This document shows positions 7,925 to 15,648 of a DNA stretch of 36,680 bases, in pieces. A program made the position numbers and the translations under genes. Numbering within the stretch: position 1 is the first letter of the stretch; each line of letters opens with the position of its first letter. The DNA is from Mycolicibacterium neoaurum ATCC 25795. Its GTDB lineage: Bacteria; Actinomycetota; Actinomycetes; Mycobacteriales; Mycobacteriaceae. A model generated the notes under the pieces. The model did no database searches and was not told the origin of the DNA. It saw nothing but the letters and a program-made list of their open reading frames with translations. The stretch covers positions 1 through 36,680 of the forward strand of contig NZ_JMDW01000021.1 in the NCBI RefSeq assembly GCF_000691525.1, written 5' to 3'.

Positions 7925-8878
7925 ATGGTGACAGATACGAGCGCACCCGTTGTTGACGGTGGCACAACGGAAAGCACGAAACCCGAGCTGAATTACGACG
8001 ACTACACCCACGACTTCATGGGTGAGGTAGGCAATATCCACGACTTCTCACAGGCGTTCTTGGCGAAATTGGCGCGGGTCTTCGAAGACGTGCTGTATTT
8101 CATGCCATACGCGCATATCCAGACGTACGCTCCGAAGTGCGGTCTGGACAAAGCCATCGACATTGTCGCCGAGGTGACCCGCGGCGAAATGCGGCAGATC
8201 CTCCCGATGGCCCGCTTCGTCGCGCCGCCCGGGTGGGATTGGAAGAACCCGCAATACCAGGCAATTCCGTTCGACGTTCAGAGCGAGGACCTGACCAAGC
8301 CGGCGCTGATCCGACTGATCACCAGTTACTGGGATCAGTACCTCAAAGGTCACAACTACCTGATCGATCAGTGGGTCAAGGTGATTCCCGAAGAAGAGGT
8401 CTGGCTGGCTCTGCCCGGAATGTACGAGATGATCATCGATTATCAGTACCCCAAGCTGGCCAAGGTGCTCGGCATCGAACCGGTGCACGTCGTCGATTAC
8501 CTGAAGCTGGCTGTGCTGAGCATCGACGGCACGCTGGGCTACGGCGGGGAGTACATCGTCCACAACCCCGACCACGTCGTGCTCAACATGCGTCGGTGCG
8601 AGGTGCTGCAGCGCTACCTCGACGAGGGGCTCTACCCACCTCAGCGGGCATGGATGAATTGCACTTTCGAACAACGTATCTCGGCCCCCTTCTTCCCGGG
8701 TTGCACGCTTGCGATCAACCTGCCGCCGAAAGATTTCAAGCTCGCTCCTGGAGAGCCGTTCTGCGTGTGGACCTACACCCGGGGAGAGGAGAATCACGCC
8801 GCGGCCGCAGCGGCACCCGATCCCCGCGAAAGCGCGATGAAGAAGATCCCGCTGATACCGGTGTCCTCCTCCAGCTGA
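7925..8878 (+). CDS. Conserved-looking protein of unknown function (317 aa)
   Basis: The ATG follows a strong GAGGAGGA box 6 bases away. The protein is soluble, without signal peptide or membrane segments. The C-terminal third has a spaced Cys pattern: RRCEVLQRYL, MNCTFEQ, FPGCTLAINLPP and FCVWTYTRGEE. This faintly recalls DUF6125/aminothiazoline-carboxylate hydrolase-like proteins, in which C...C...C...CxW is typical, but I am not confident. An acidic, Tyr-rich N-terminus (residues 20-40) precedes a helical middle. It stands alone under a promoter divergent from TetR and ends at a strong hairpin. Its inclusion in a steroid island suggests an enzyme or binding protein of the pathway. Confidence 0.8.
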   Translation: MVTDTSAPVVDGGTTESTKPELNYDDYTHDFMGEVGNIHDFSQAFLAKLARVFEDVLYFMPYAHIQTYAPKCGLDKAIDIVAEVTRGEMRQILPMARFVAPPGWDWKNPQYQAIPFDVQSEDLTKPALIRLITSYWDQYLKGHNYLIDQWVKVIPEEEVWLALPGMYEMIIDYQYPKLAKVLGIEPVHVVDYLKLAVLSIDGTLGYGGEYIVHNPDHVVLNMRRCEVLQRYLDEGLYPPQRAWMNCTFEQRISAPFFPGCTLAINLPPKDFKLAPGEPFCVWTYTRGEENHAAAAAAPDPRESAMKKIPLIPVSSSS

Positions 8879-8907
8879 TCTGCTGATGTACCGATACTCA
8901 CGCGAAA

Positions 8908-8953
8908 CACGAGACGTCCCGACAGCCGGCAATGGCTGTCGGGACGTCTTGTG
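8908..8953. terminator. Bidirectional hairpin terminator between convergent genes
   Basis: A stem of 20 pairs (16 perfect inner pairs, one G-U near the base) closes a 6-base loop (GGCAAT). The inner arms are 8912-8927 and 8934-8949. It sits between the stops of two convergent genes (8878 and 8970). There is no long T-run on either side, as is common for mycobacterial terminators. Confidence 0.8.
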
Positions 8954-8969
8954 GCGCAGATCGTTCGGA

Positions 8970-10046
8970 TCAACCCAACTGGAAGGCGCTCAGCGGGGCT
9001 TCCTCGGGGTAGATGGCCGGACCACCCAGGTCGTAACCGGCATTGAGCGCGCCGATGAAGCCGGCGTCGTGCAGGGGAGCGCTCGGGATGTCGAGCTTGA
9101 TGCCCTTCTTGCCGAGATCGTCGACCATCATGTCGATCGCCTTGTCGATGGTCAGATCATCGGAGTGATCCATGTTCTTCTTGAGCTCGTCATAGTCCTC
9201 GAACACCTCGGCCGACCAGTGCACCAGGAATCGCAGATCGTCGGTGTGGTGGCGGGCGATCACCGTGTCATCGGTGCGCAGTACCCAGTGCTCGTTGGAA
9301 TCCGGATCACCGGCGAACACGGTGTGGAAGTCCAGTCCGGCCGGAACCTGCTGATCCAGCGGGCCGTTGGCCTCGCCGCGATGCATCAGCATCTCGTTCT
9401 GCACCACCACACCGCGGTTGTACACGGGTGGCACGATGCGCCGCGGCTCCTTAAGGGGTCCCTCGGGCCAGTAGGTGAAGCCGCTCCCGGGATCGTGGGA
9501 GAACCACGTGATGACCTGTGCCATCTTGATCAGGTAGTCCTGGAACAGGCCGGATTTGCCCATCACGCTGACCAGCCAGGTCGGTGCGTTCTCATACCGC
9601 ACGCCGCGGAAGCTGGGGGAGTCCAGGTGGCCCGGATCGCGGTTGGCACAGGGGCCGTTGATGTTGAACAGCATCATCTGCGGCTTGGCATACTCGGCAC
9701 CCCAGTACGACTTGGCTTCTTCCAGGAACTGCGCGTTGTAGAAGCAGTCGTGCAGCTCCGGGTAGAGCACCGTGCCGTAGTTGGCAAGGAACCCACGGAA
9801 CGTCGGGGTGAGGAACAGGTCCAATGTCGGGGTGAAGCCCTCGGGGAACCTGCCGCTCATCGTCGCGATCAACTCCTCGGGCGACGAGAAGTGCTGCGCG
9901 ATAATCAGATTCCACGGCGCGTTCTCACGAACGACGTTCAGCAGTCGGTCCCGCTGGTCGTCTGTGTACACGTTGTCGACCTCGCGAGGCGGCGACGCGG
10001 GCCGCAGGATGTCGGACAGCTCCATCCGCCGCTCATCGGTGAGCAT
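8970..10046 (-). CDS. Unrecognised 358-aa protein, possible non-haem metal oxygenase
   Basis: The ATG (MLTDERRMEL) follows a good AAGGAG box; a longer in-frame start is less likely. I do not recognise the family. The segment DPGHLDSPSFRG gives His140-x-Asp142, and MLMHRGE gives His222 with Arg223, about 80 residues later. This HxD...H spacing is that of double-stranded beta-helix Fe(II) oxygenases (2-oxoglutarate or related), and a Gly/Pro-rich beta segment lies between. The assignment is inference; other Trp- and Tyr-rich parts (WFSHDPGSGFTYWPEG) do not match a family I know. It is the last gene of a long leftward block, separated from the esterase by 112 bases. Confidence 0.8.
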   Translation of the reverse strand: MLTDERRMELSDILRPASPPREVDNVYTDDQRDRLLNVVRENAPWNLIIAQHFSSPEELIATMSGRFPEGFTPTLDLFLTPTFRGFLANYGTVLYPELHDCFYNAQFLEEAKSYWGAEYAKPQMMLFNINGPCANRDPGHLDSPSFRGVRYENAPTWLVSVMGKSGLFQDYLIKMAQVITWFSHDPGSGFTYWPEGPLKEPRRIVPPVYNRGVVVQNEMLMHRGEANGPLDQQVPAGLDFHTVFAGDPDSNEHWVLRTDDTVIARHHTDDLRFLVHWSAEVFEDYDELKKNMDHSDDLTIDKAIDMMVDDLGKKGIKLDIPSAPLHDAGFIGALNAGYDLGGPAIYPEEAPLSAFQLG

Positions 10047-10158
10047 CACAGGCACTCCTTCTTCTGTAGATACGGCGAATCGCACGCCGTCAGTGCGTCC
10101 AATTGTTGTTGCGGTCAGCCATGTTCGTACGGGCAGTGTCCGGCCATCGGGACGTCGG

Positions 10159-11163
10159 TCAACCCTGTGTTCGCTGGTCGGCAGGCGCGAACGGCAGCGG
10201 GTTGGCGAACTTGGCGCGTAGCAGCGCGCCGGTCTCGGCCATTGCCAACCGGCCGCGGGCGGTGGCCTCCGAGCGCATCAAAAACCCGTGGTAGATGCCC
10301 GGGTAGCGAGTGAGCGTGGTCTGTACGCCGGCATCACGTAGACGCGCGGCATAGCGCTCACCCCAGTCGTAGATCGGATCGAGTTCGGCGGTGACCACTA
10401 TTGCCTGCGGAAGACCGGTCAGATCGGTCGCATAGGCCGGCACCCGCCGGATATCGTGCGGCGCCCCGGCGCCGATATCGGCGAGTTCGTGCAGGAAGAC
10501 GATGTCGTCATGCACCAGCATGGGTGTGTCGTGATGTCCGACCAACGACGGTGCACCCATATCGCGGTCCACACCCGGATACAACAACACCTGGGCGAAC
10601 AGCCGCGGTCCGCCGTCGTTGCGCACTGCCAACGCCACCGCCGCGGCGACGCCGCCACCGGCGCTGTCGCCGCACACGACGATCCTGTCGAGATCAACAG
10701 CCAGCGAAGCGGCCTCGGCAGCAACCCAATTGGTGACCGCCAGGGCGTCCTCGAACTGGGCGGGCGGCGGGTTCTCCGGCGCCAGCCGGTAGTCGACGGC
10801 GACGACGACGGCCCCGCTGGCCGCTGCCAACGCCCGAGCCATCGGCTCGAATGAACGGTTCGAACCCATCACCAGCCCGCCGCCGTGCAGATGAACGATC
10901 ACCGGCTGCGGGCCATCGGCGGCGGTGGGGCGGTAGATCCGCACCGGGATCGGACCGCCCGGTCCGGTGACTTCGGTATCGGATACGTCGGCCATCGCCG
11001 GCATATCTGCCGGCGGCGGTGCGGATTCCAGCGAGTCGCGGACGGCTTGCAGCCCGCGTTCCCGGATGGGTGTCGGTGGTCCGAAGGCCGCGACACGAGC
11101 GGCGGCATCGGGGTCGAGCGTGGGTTGGTACCCCGCGGGCTGGTCAGGATGAGGCATCGGCAC
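10159..11163 (-). CDS. HSL-type alpha/beta hydrolase (esterase)
   Basis: This 334-aa protein belongs to the hormone-sensitive-lipase/LipN-like group. It has the oxyanion motif LHGGGLVMG, the nucleophile elbow GDSAGG, an acid at AELDPI and the catalytic His in YHGFLM. Such mycobacterial enzymes hydrolyse small or steroid esters. It follows the SDR stop by 4 bases in the same operon. In this cluster it could hydrolyse the ester made by a Baeyer-Villiger enzyme; that link is inference. An in-frame ATG two codons downstream (MPHPDQP) is an equally good start. Confidence 0.9.
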   Translation of the reverse strand: MPMPHPDQPAGYQPTLDPDAAARVAAFGPPTPIRERGLQAVRDSLESAPPPADMPAMADVSDTEVTGPGGPIPVRIYRPTAADGPQPVIVHLHGGGLVMGSNRSFEPMARALAAASGAVVVAVDYRLAPENPPPAQFEDALAVTNWVAAEAASLAVDLDRIVVCGDSAGGGVAAAVALAVRNDGGPRLFAQVLLYPGVDRDMGAPSLVGHHDTPMLVHDDIVFLHELADIGAGAPHDIRRVPAYATDLTGLPQAIVVTAELDPIYDWGERYAARLRDAGVQTTLTRYPGIYHGFLMRSEATARGRLAMAETGALLRAKFANPLPFAPADQRTQG

Positions 11164-11167
11164 CGTC

Positions 11168-12058
11168 TCAGTGCTGGGCCGGGTCGAAGCGTTGCTTGGT
11201 GCGCAGCTTTGGTGCGGCCAGGGTGGTCAAGGTGTGCGCACGCTCGGCCATTGCCGACCCGACATATTCGGGTTGGGTCAGCAGATAGAACGTGTCCTGC
11301 GCGGACTGCTCGAAGATCACCTCGGCCGCCTCGTCGGGATCCATTGCGGCAGCTTTGATATCGAGCATTGCCGCGCGTTGAGATTCGGCCGCATCGACCG
11401 CGGTGCCCGCAGCGGCAGCGTCCACCCCACCGGCGGCTTCGAAGATGTTCGACTTCACTGCCCCCGGCAGGACGGCCTGCACGCGGATGACATCGCTGTG
11501 CCCGGCCAACTCGACCTCCAGGCGCAGGCACTCGGTGAGTGCCAGCACGGCGTGCTTGCTCACGATGTAGGGCGCTTGCAGGGGCACACTGGCGACTCCG
11601 CCGATCGATGACAGATTCCACACCCACACGGGGGTTGCGGCGGCGATCATCTTGGGTATGAATGCCCGTACACCGTGGAAGACCCCACTGACGTTGATGT
11701 CCATCACCCTGTTCCAGTTGGCCACCGGGGTATCCCACAGGTAGCCGAACTGTTCGACGCCGGCGTTGTTCACCAGTAGTCGCACCGGTCCGATATCGCG
11801 ATAGACCTGCTCGGCCAACGCGACCACGGCCTCGGCGTCACGCACATCGCATACCGCGACGTGTGCCGTTCCACCGTCGGTGACCAACTCCTCGCGCAAT
11901 GCGGTGGCGGCGTCCTCGTCCACATCCACCAACACGACGGTCATGCCGAGCCGGTGCGCATGTCTGGCCAGGCCGGCGCCGATACCGGCGCCGGCTCCGG
12001 TGATGACCGCTATGCCGCCGCCGAAGGTTGTGCGGGCGTCAGCGTCCCCCACGGTCAC
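11168..12058 (-). CDS. Short-chain dehydrogenase/reductase
   Basis: This 296-aa classical SDR shows the cofactor motif TGAGAGIG, NNAGVEQ, the catalytic Ser in NLSSIGG and YIVSK. An Asp-rich DVDED after beta-2 suggests NAD(H) preference. Translation starts at a GTG overlapping the NTF2-like stop (GTGA). The partner reaction is a secondary alcohol/ketone interconversion, presumably on a steroid intermediate. The C-terminal extension resembles cyclopentanol-type or EphD-type mycobacterial SDRs, but I cannot name the substrate. Confidence 0.9.
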   Translation of the reverse strand: MTVGDADARTTFGGGIAVITGAGAGIGAGLARHAHRLGMTVVLVDVDEDAATALREELVTDGGTAHVAVCDVRDAEAVVALAEQVYRDIGPVRLLVNNAGVEQFGYLWDTPVANWNRVMDINVSGVFHGVRAFIPKMIAAATPVWVWNLSSIGGVASVPLQAPYIVSKHAVLALTECLRLEVELAGHSDVIRVQAVLPGAVKSNIFEAAGGVDAAAAGTAVDAAESQRAAMLDIKAAAMDPDEAAEVIFEQSAQDTFYLLTQPEYVGSAMAERAHTLTTLAAPKLRTKQRFDPAQH

Positions 12059-12537
12059 GCGTTCGTCGCGGCGAGTTTGGTGCGGTGCTCGGCGAACGGG
12101 ATGGAGTCCTCGGCATCGAGCACGACCGTCATGGAGGTGAACTTGAGTCCCTCAGCGGCACGCCGGATGGCGACGTCGACCACACCGGAGGACACATCGA
12201 ACGGGACGTTGTTGGTGACCTGGTTGACGTAGAGGTAGAAGCGCACCAGGGTCGCCTCACCGTCGGTCCCGGTACGGAAGATGTTGGTGGCGTGATGCCG
12301 AAGTGGATAGGGGTTCTCATCCCGGTGCTGGCTCAACCACGCAAGAACCTCGGTGCCACCGGACAGTTCGGCGGCCAACAACTGCTCGAACGGGCACTGT
12401 CCGGAATCGGACCGGCTGAGATACGTCATATCGTCGGCGATGTAGGCGGCCAGCACATCGAACTGGCCCTGGTCGTAGTGGTACCAGAAACTGGCGATGA
12501 ACTCGTGAACTTCCGGCAGCGTGATCGGGGTGGTCAT
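12055..12537 (-). CDS. SnoaL/NTF2-like small protein
   Basis: This 160-aa protein has the cone-shaped NTF2 pattern: an N-terminal helix (VHEFIASFWYHYDQGQFDVLAAYIADDMTYL split over residues 9-39), then strands with HHATNIF and LVRFYLYVNQV. The family includes ring-oxygenase beta subunits, SnoaL cyclases and ketosteroid isomerases. It lacks a clear ketosteroid-isomerase Asp/Tyr set that I can place. Coupled to the SDR by GTGA, it is likely to be an enzyme or accessory protein of the same operon. The role is not determined. Confidence 0.8.
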   Translation of the reverse strand: MTTPITLPEVHEFIASFWYHYDQGQFDVLAAYIADDMTYLSRSDSGQCPFEQLLAAELSGGTEVLAWLSQHRDENPYPLRHHATNIFRTGTDGEATLVRFYLYVNQVTNNVPFDVSSGVVDVAIRRAAEGLKFTSMTVVLDAEDSIPFAEHRTKLAATNA

Positions 12538-12582
12538 GCCATCGAGTCAACCGTTGTCGGGTGGCCGCGGACACCGTCGTGA

Positions 12583-12597
12583 CCGGTCAGTGGAACA
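12583..12597 (+). promoter_or_regulatory. Recurring promoter motif, copy 4
   Basis: CCGGTCAGTGGAACA is identical to the copy at 5509-5523. It lies in the 76-bp gap between the FadE stop (12614) and the NTF2-like gene start (12537), suggesting that this gene begins a separately promoted operon of the leftward block. Confidence 0.45.
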
Positions 12598-12613
12598 CCA
12601 AACAGCACTTGGC

Positions 12614-13684
12614 TCAGTCGGCTATCAGCGGCCACAGCCCCGCTGCACCCGCCGCCACGGCGGCTCGCGTCACGGCCTGGTCCCAATAGGTCACCGACCC
12701 GTACTCCGAACGCCACGCCAGTGCGGCGCGGGTGAATTCGTGCAGCCGGTGCTCAACGGTGGTTCCGATCGCGCCATGCGCCTGATGTGCGTTGCGCACC
12801 ACCACCGAAGCGGCATGCCCGGCACATGACCGCGCCACTGCCACCAGGAAGCTGAGATTGTCGGCCGTCCAGTCGCTGGTGATCGCGACGTTCACGGCGG
12901 CCTCGGTGGCCGCCCGCGCCAGTGCCGCCTCGGCCGCGATATCGGCGACCATGTGCTGGATGGCCTGGAACTTGGACAGCGAACGCCCGAACTGTACCCG
13001 CGAGGACGTGTGCTCGATGGTCAGATCCAGTGCGCTGTCCAGTGCTGCACAGATCTGAATCGAGCGCACCAGCGCCGATTTCCAGCGCAACCGATCGACC
13101 AGAGCCTTGTCGATGGTACGGCTGTCAGCGTGCAACGCCCCGATATCGGTGGCGATGTTGTCACGCGGTTCGCCGATCATATTTGTCGCCGGAGTGATCG
13201 TGAACCTGGCCGCGTCGATATCGGCGAGACGGAATTCAGTGCCGCCGTCAACATCGCCGAAGACCACGACGATGCGATCGGCAGCCCGCGCCCATGGCAC
13301 GCCGGTGGCGGTGCCGGCAGCGTCGAGCATGCAAACCGTGCGCAGCGTCTCGTCGCAGGGTAGTCCGGCCGCCTCGAGCAGCCAGCAGGCCAGCAGGTCG
13401 TGCTCGGCCAGGGGAGCACGCACGCCGTGACGGACGGCCGCCGAGATCAGTTCGGCGGCCTCGGCCCAGCCCGCTCCGCTACCACCGTGTTCGGTGGGTC
13501 CGGTCAGCCGTACCAACCCCAAATCATCCAGGCGCGACCACAACTCGGCGTCATGGCCCACCGTCGCGGGGGCCCCGTGCCCCGTGCGCTGCGCCGCGAA
13601 CACCGCGTCCATCATGTCGATCAGATCGGTGTCGACAGCGGTACCCACGCTCTCGGCCTGGTGGCCGGTCTCCGAGATCGTCAT
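12614..13684 (-). CDS. Acyl-CoA dehydrogenase subunit (FadE-like)
   Basis: This 356-aa FadE-like subunit is shorter than usual. It has a C-terminal ACAD helical domain with SSRVQFGRSLSKFQAIQHMVAD (flavin-contact Arg and Gln) and QAHGAIGTTVEHRLHEFTRAA. The N-terminal half is degenerate: the usual FAD/substrate loop (WxT) is absent, and the middle domain is short. This resembles the non-catalytic half of steroid alpha2beta2 dehydrogenases such as FadE28/FadE29. Its start overlaps the stop of the second FadE, supporting a heteromer. It probably dehydrogenates a steroid acyl-CoA together with that neighbour. Confidence 0.88.
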   Translation of the reverse strand: MTISETGHQAESVGTAVDTDLIDMMDAVFAAQRTGHGAPATVGHDAELWSRLDDLGLVRLTGPTEHGGSGAGWAEAAELISAAVRHGVRAPLAEHDLLACWLLEAAGLPCDETLRTVCMLDAAGTATGVPWARAADRIVVVFGDVDGGTEFRLADIDAARFTITPATNMIGEPRDNIATDIGALHADSRTIDKALVDRLRWKSALVRSIQICAALDSALDLTIEHTSSRVQFGRSLSKFQAIQHMVADIAAEAALARAATEAAVNVAITSDWTADNLSFLVAVARSCAGHAASVVVRNAHQAHGAIGTTVEHRLHEFTRAALAWRSEYGSVTYWDQAVTRAAVAAGAAGLWPLIAD

Positions 13685-14847
13685 CGCATCCCCAATCCAC
13701 GCGCGACCACGCCGCGCAGTACCTCGGTCGTTCCGCCCCGCAGGGTGAAGCCAGGCCGCTGATCGACCGCAACCGAAACCAACGCCCGCACGTGTGGATC
13801 CACGGTGGTCTCGTCACCGAAGCGCAGATCGGCGAAGTCGGCGATGTCGCCCTCGGTGGTGGTGCCGAGGAGTTTGACCACCGCCGCCGGCACATCGGCG
13901 GGCTCGTGGCGTTCGAGCGCACCGGCGACCGCAGTCGACATCTGATGCAGCCCGGCGATCCGCGCCACCAGCCGCCCCAGCTCTGCTCCGGGTGAGATGT
14001 CCCGCCGTGACGTGCTTCCGGTGATCGCGCTCAGCACCGGGAAGGTCGACAACACCCGTTCGGGCCCACTGCGCTCGAAGGCGAGCTCCGAGGTGACCTG
14101 TTGCCATCCGTTGCCGATCTCGCCGAACACCATGTCTTCGGCCACAAATGCCTCGTCGAGGATCACCTCGTTGAAGTGATGCCCACCGTTCATCGAGACG
14201 ATGGGGCGCACCTGCACTCCGGGCCCATCGAAACGGACGATGAACTGGCTCAGCCCGGCATGACGGTGCGCGGGGTCGACCGGTGCTGTGCGGGCCAGCA
14301 CGATGAAGGCGTGGCCGCGATGCGCGCCCGAGGTCCACACCTTGGTGCCCGTCAGCGCCCAGCCGCCGGCGACGGGGGTGGCCTTGGTGCGCACACTGGC
14401 AAGGTCGGATCCCGAGTCGGGCTCGCTCATCCCGATGCCGAAGAAGCAGTCCCCAGCGGCGATCTTCGGTAGGAACTCCCGCTTCTGGGCCTCGGTGCCG
14501 TTCTTGAGCAGGGCCGGAACGATCTGACGGTCGGCGATCCAGTGTGCCGCCACCGGCGCTCCCGCCGCCAACAGTTCCTCGGTCACGACGAACCGCTCGA
14601 TATGTGAACGGCCATGGCCGCCATACTCTCGGGGAACCGTCATACCCAGGTAGCCGTGCTCGGCCAGCGCCTTGGTGAAATCCTCGTCCCATCCGCACAG
14701 CCAGGCATCGACGGTCGGGACGAAGGAACCGGCGGACAATTGGGCCGTCAGGAAGGCGCGAACTTCGGCCCGCAGCGCGGCGGTGCCTGCGCGGTCGGTG
14801 CTCGCGGGTGGAACGAGTCGCGAACGGGCCATCAGGAGGTCCGCCAT
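13681..14847 (-). CDS. Acyl-CoA dehydrogenase subunit (FadE-like), probable catalytic partner
   Basis: This 388-aa protein has a complete ACAD fold: MTVPREYGG, GIGMSEPDSGSDLASVRTKA, LTGTKVWTSGAHRG and GGTTEVLRGVVARGLGMR at the end. The MCAD-type Glu before GGT is not present; instead an acidic residue in SELAFERSGPE (about residue 250) lies where isovaleryl-type and steroid FadEs place their base. Pairing with the adjacent short FadE as an alpha2beta2 enzyme is inferred. The ATG at 14847 overlaps the hydratase stop; a second ATG (MARSRL, 14832) overlaps it as ATGA and is an alternative. Confidence 0.9.
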   Translation of the reverse strand: MADLLMARSRLVPPASTDRAGTAALRAEVRAFLTAQLSAGSFVPTVDAWLCGWDEDFTKALAEHGYLGMTVPREYGGHGRSHIERFVVTEELLAAGAPVAAHWIADRQIVPALLKNGTEAQKREFLPKIAAGDCFFGIGMSEPDSGSDLASVRTKATPVAGGWALTGTKVWTSGAHRGHAFIVLARTAPVDPAHRHAGLSQFIVRFDGPGVQVRPIVSMNGGHHFNEVILDEAFVAEDMVFGEIGNGWQQVTSELAFERSGPERVLSTFPVLSAITGSTSRRDISPGAELGRLVARIAGLHQMSTAVAGALERHEPADVPAAVVKLLGTTTEGDIADFADLRFGDETTVDPHVRALVSVAVDQRPGFTLRGGTTEVLRGVVARGLGMR

Positions 14848-15617
14848 TTCGAGATGCGCTGACGGTGCTCGGTATCGGCGTGCGCCAACGGCTGCATGGC
14901 CGCCGCCATCGCCAATGTCGATTCCAATGGGCCGGTGCGCGATTCACCGAGCAACCTCTTGGCCATCCGCAGCGCATGCGGCGGATTCTTCGCGATGCGG
15001 TCGGCGAGGTCCTTCGCCGCGGTCAGCAGATCAACGTGAGGGACAACGCGACTCACCAGGCCCCAGTCCAGTGCCGTGACTGCGTCGATCCGGTCACCGG
15101 TGAAGCTCATCTCGGCAGCTCGCTCGTAACCGATGGCACGCTGCAGGAACCAACTGCCACCATCACCGGGGATCAGGCCCAGCTGCACGAAACTCTCGGC
15201 GAACGAGGCGCGTTCGGAGGCGATCCGGATATCGCACATCATCGCCAGATCACAGCCCGCCCCGATGGCAGCACCGTTGACTGCGGCGATCAAAGGCACC
15301 TCGAGCCGGCCCAGCGCACGCGGGATGCGCTGGATGCCGTCGACGTAGGCGTACCGCTGTTCGATCGGTGCGAGGCCGAACATACCCCGACCGTCGGCCA
15401 TCTCCTTGACGTTGCCACCCGCGGAGAAGATCTTGCCTTCCGCGGTGAGGATGACCGCACAGACGCCGGTGTCGGCGTTGGCCCGTTCGGCTGCGGTCTC
15501 GAAGGCCGCGATGATGTCCTTGCCGGTGATGGCGTTACCCTGCTCGGGACGGTTGATGGTCCACGTCTGCACCGCCCCGTCGGAAGTGATGCGGAGTGGC
15601 TCGGTGGTTACCGACAT
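14832..15617 (-). CDS. Enoyl-CoA hydratase/isomerase (crotonase family)
   Basis: This 261-aa crotonase has the oxyanion-hole segments SAGGNVKEM and AAVNGAAIGAGCDLA, then ASFAESFVQLGLIPGDGG. The position of the usual first catalytic Glu is not Glu (FVQLGL), so it may be an isomerase, a hydrolase or an atypical hydratase; an acidic Asp follows in PGD. The ATG has a GGAGA box 8 bases upstream. It sits between aldehyde dehydrogenase and the FadE pair, which suggests beta-oxidation of a steroid side chain or ring fragment. Confidence 0.9.
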   Translation of the reverse strand: MSVTTEPLRITSDGAVQTWTINRPEQGNAITGKDIIAAFETAAERANADTGVCAVILTAEGKIFSAGGNVKEMADGRGMFGLAPIEQRYAYVDGIQRIPRALGRLEVPLIAAVNGAAIGAGCDLAMMCDIRIASERASFAESFVQLGLIPGDGGSWFLQRAIGYERAAEMSFTGDRIDAVTALDWGLVSRVVPHVDLLTAAKDLADRIAKNPPHALRMAKRLLGESRTGPLESTLAMAAAMQPLAHADTEHRQRISKWRTS

Positions 15618-15648
15618 GTCATGTCTCCAGGCTCTCAGTGGGTCGGAT

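Noticed and set aside
8886..10313. A long open frame on the plus strand (475 codons) opposite the unrecognised minus-strand gene
   Set aside because: It is antisense to the 8970-10046 gene, which has a good ribosome binding site, terminator and HxD...H motif; the plus frame has no recognisable domain and an Arg/Val/His-rich shadow composition.
12055..12537. Ketosteroid isomerase
   Set aside because: The fold is NTF2-like, but I could not place the catalytic Asp/Tyr set; only the fold is claimed.
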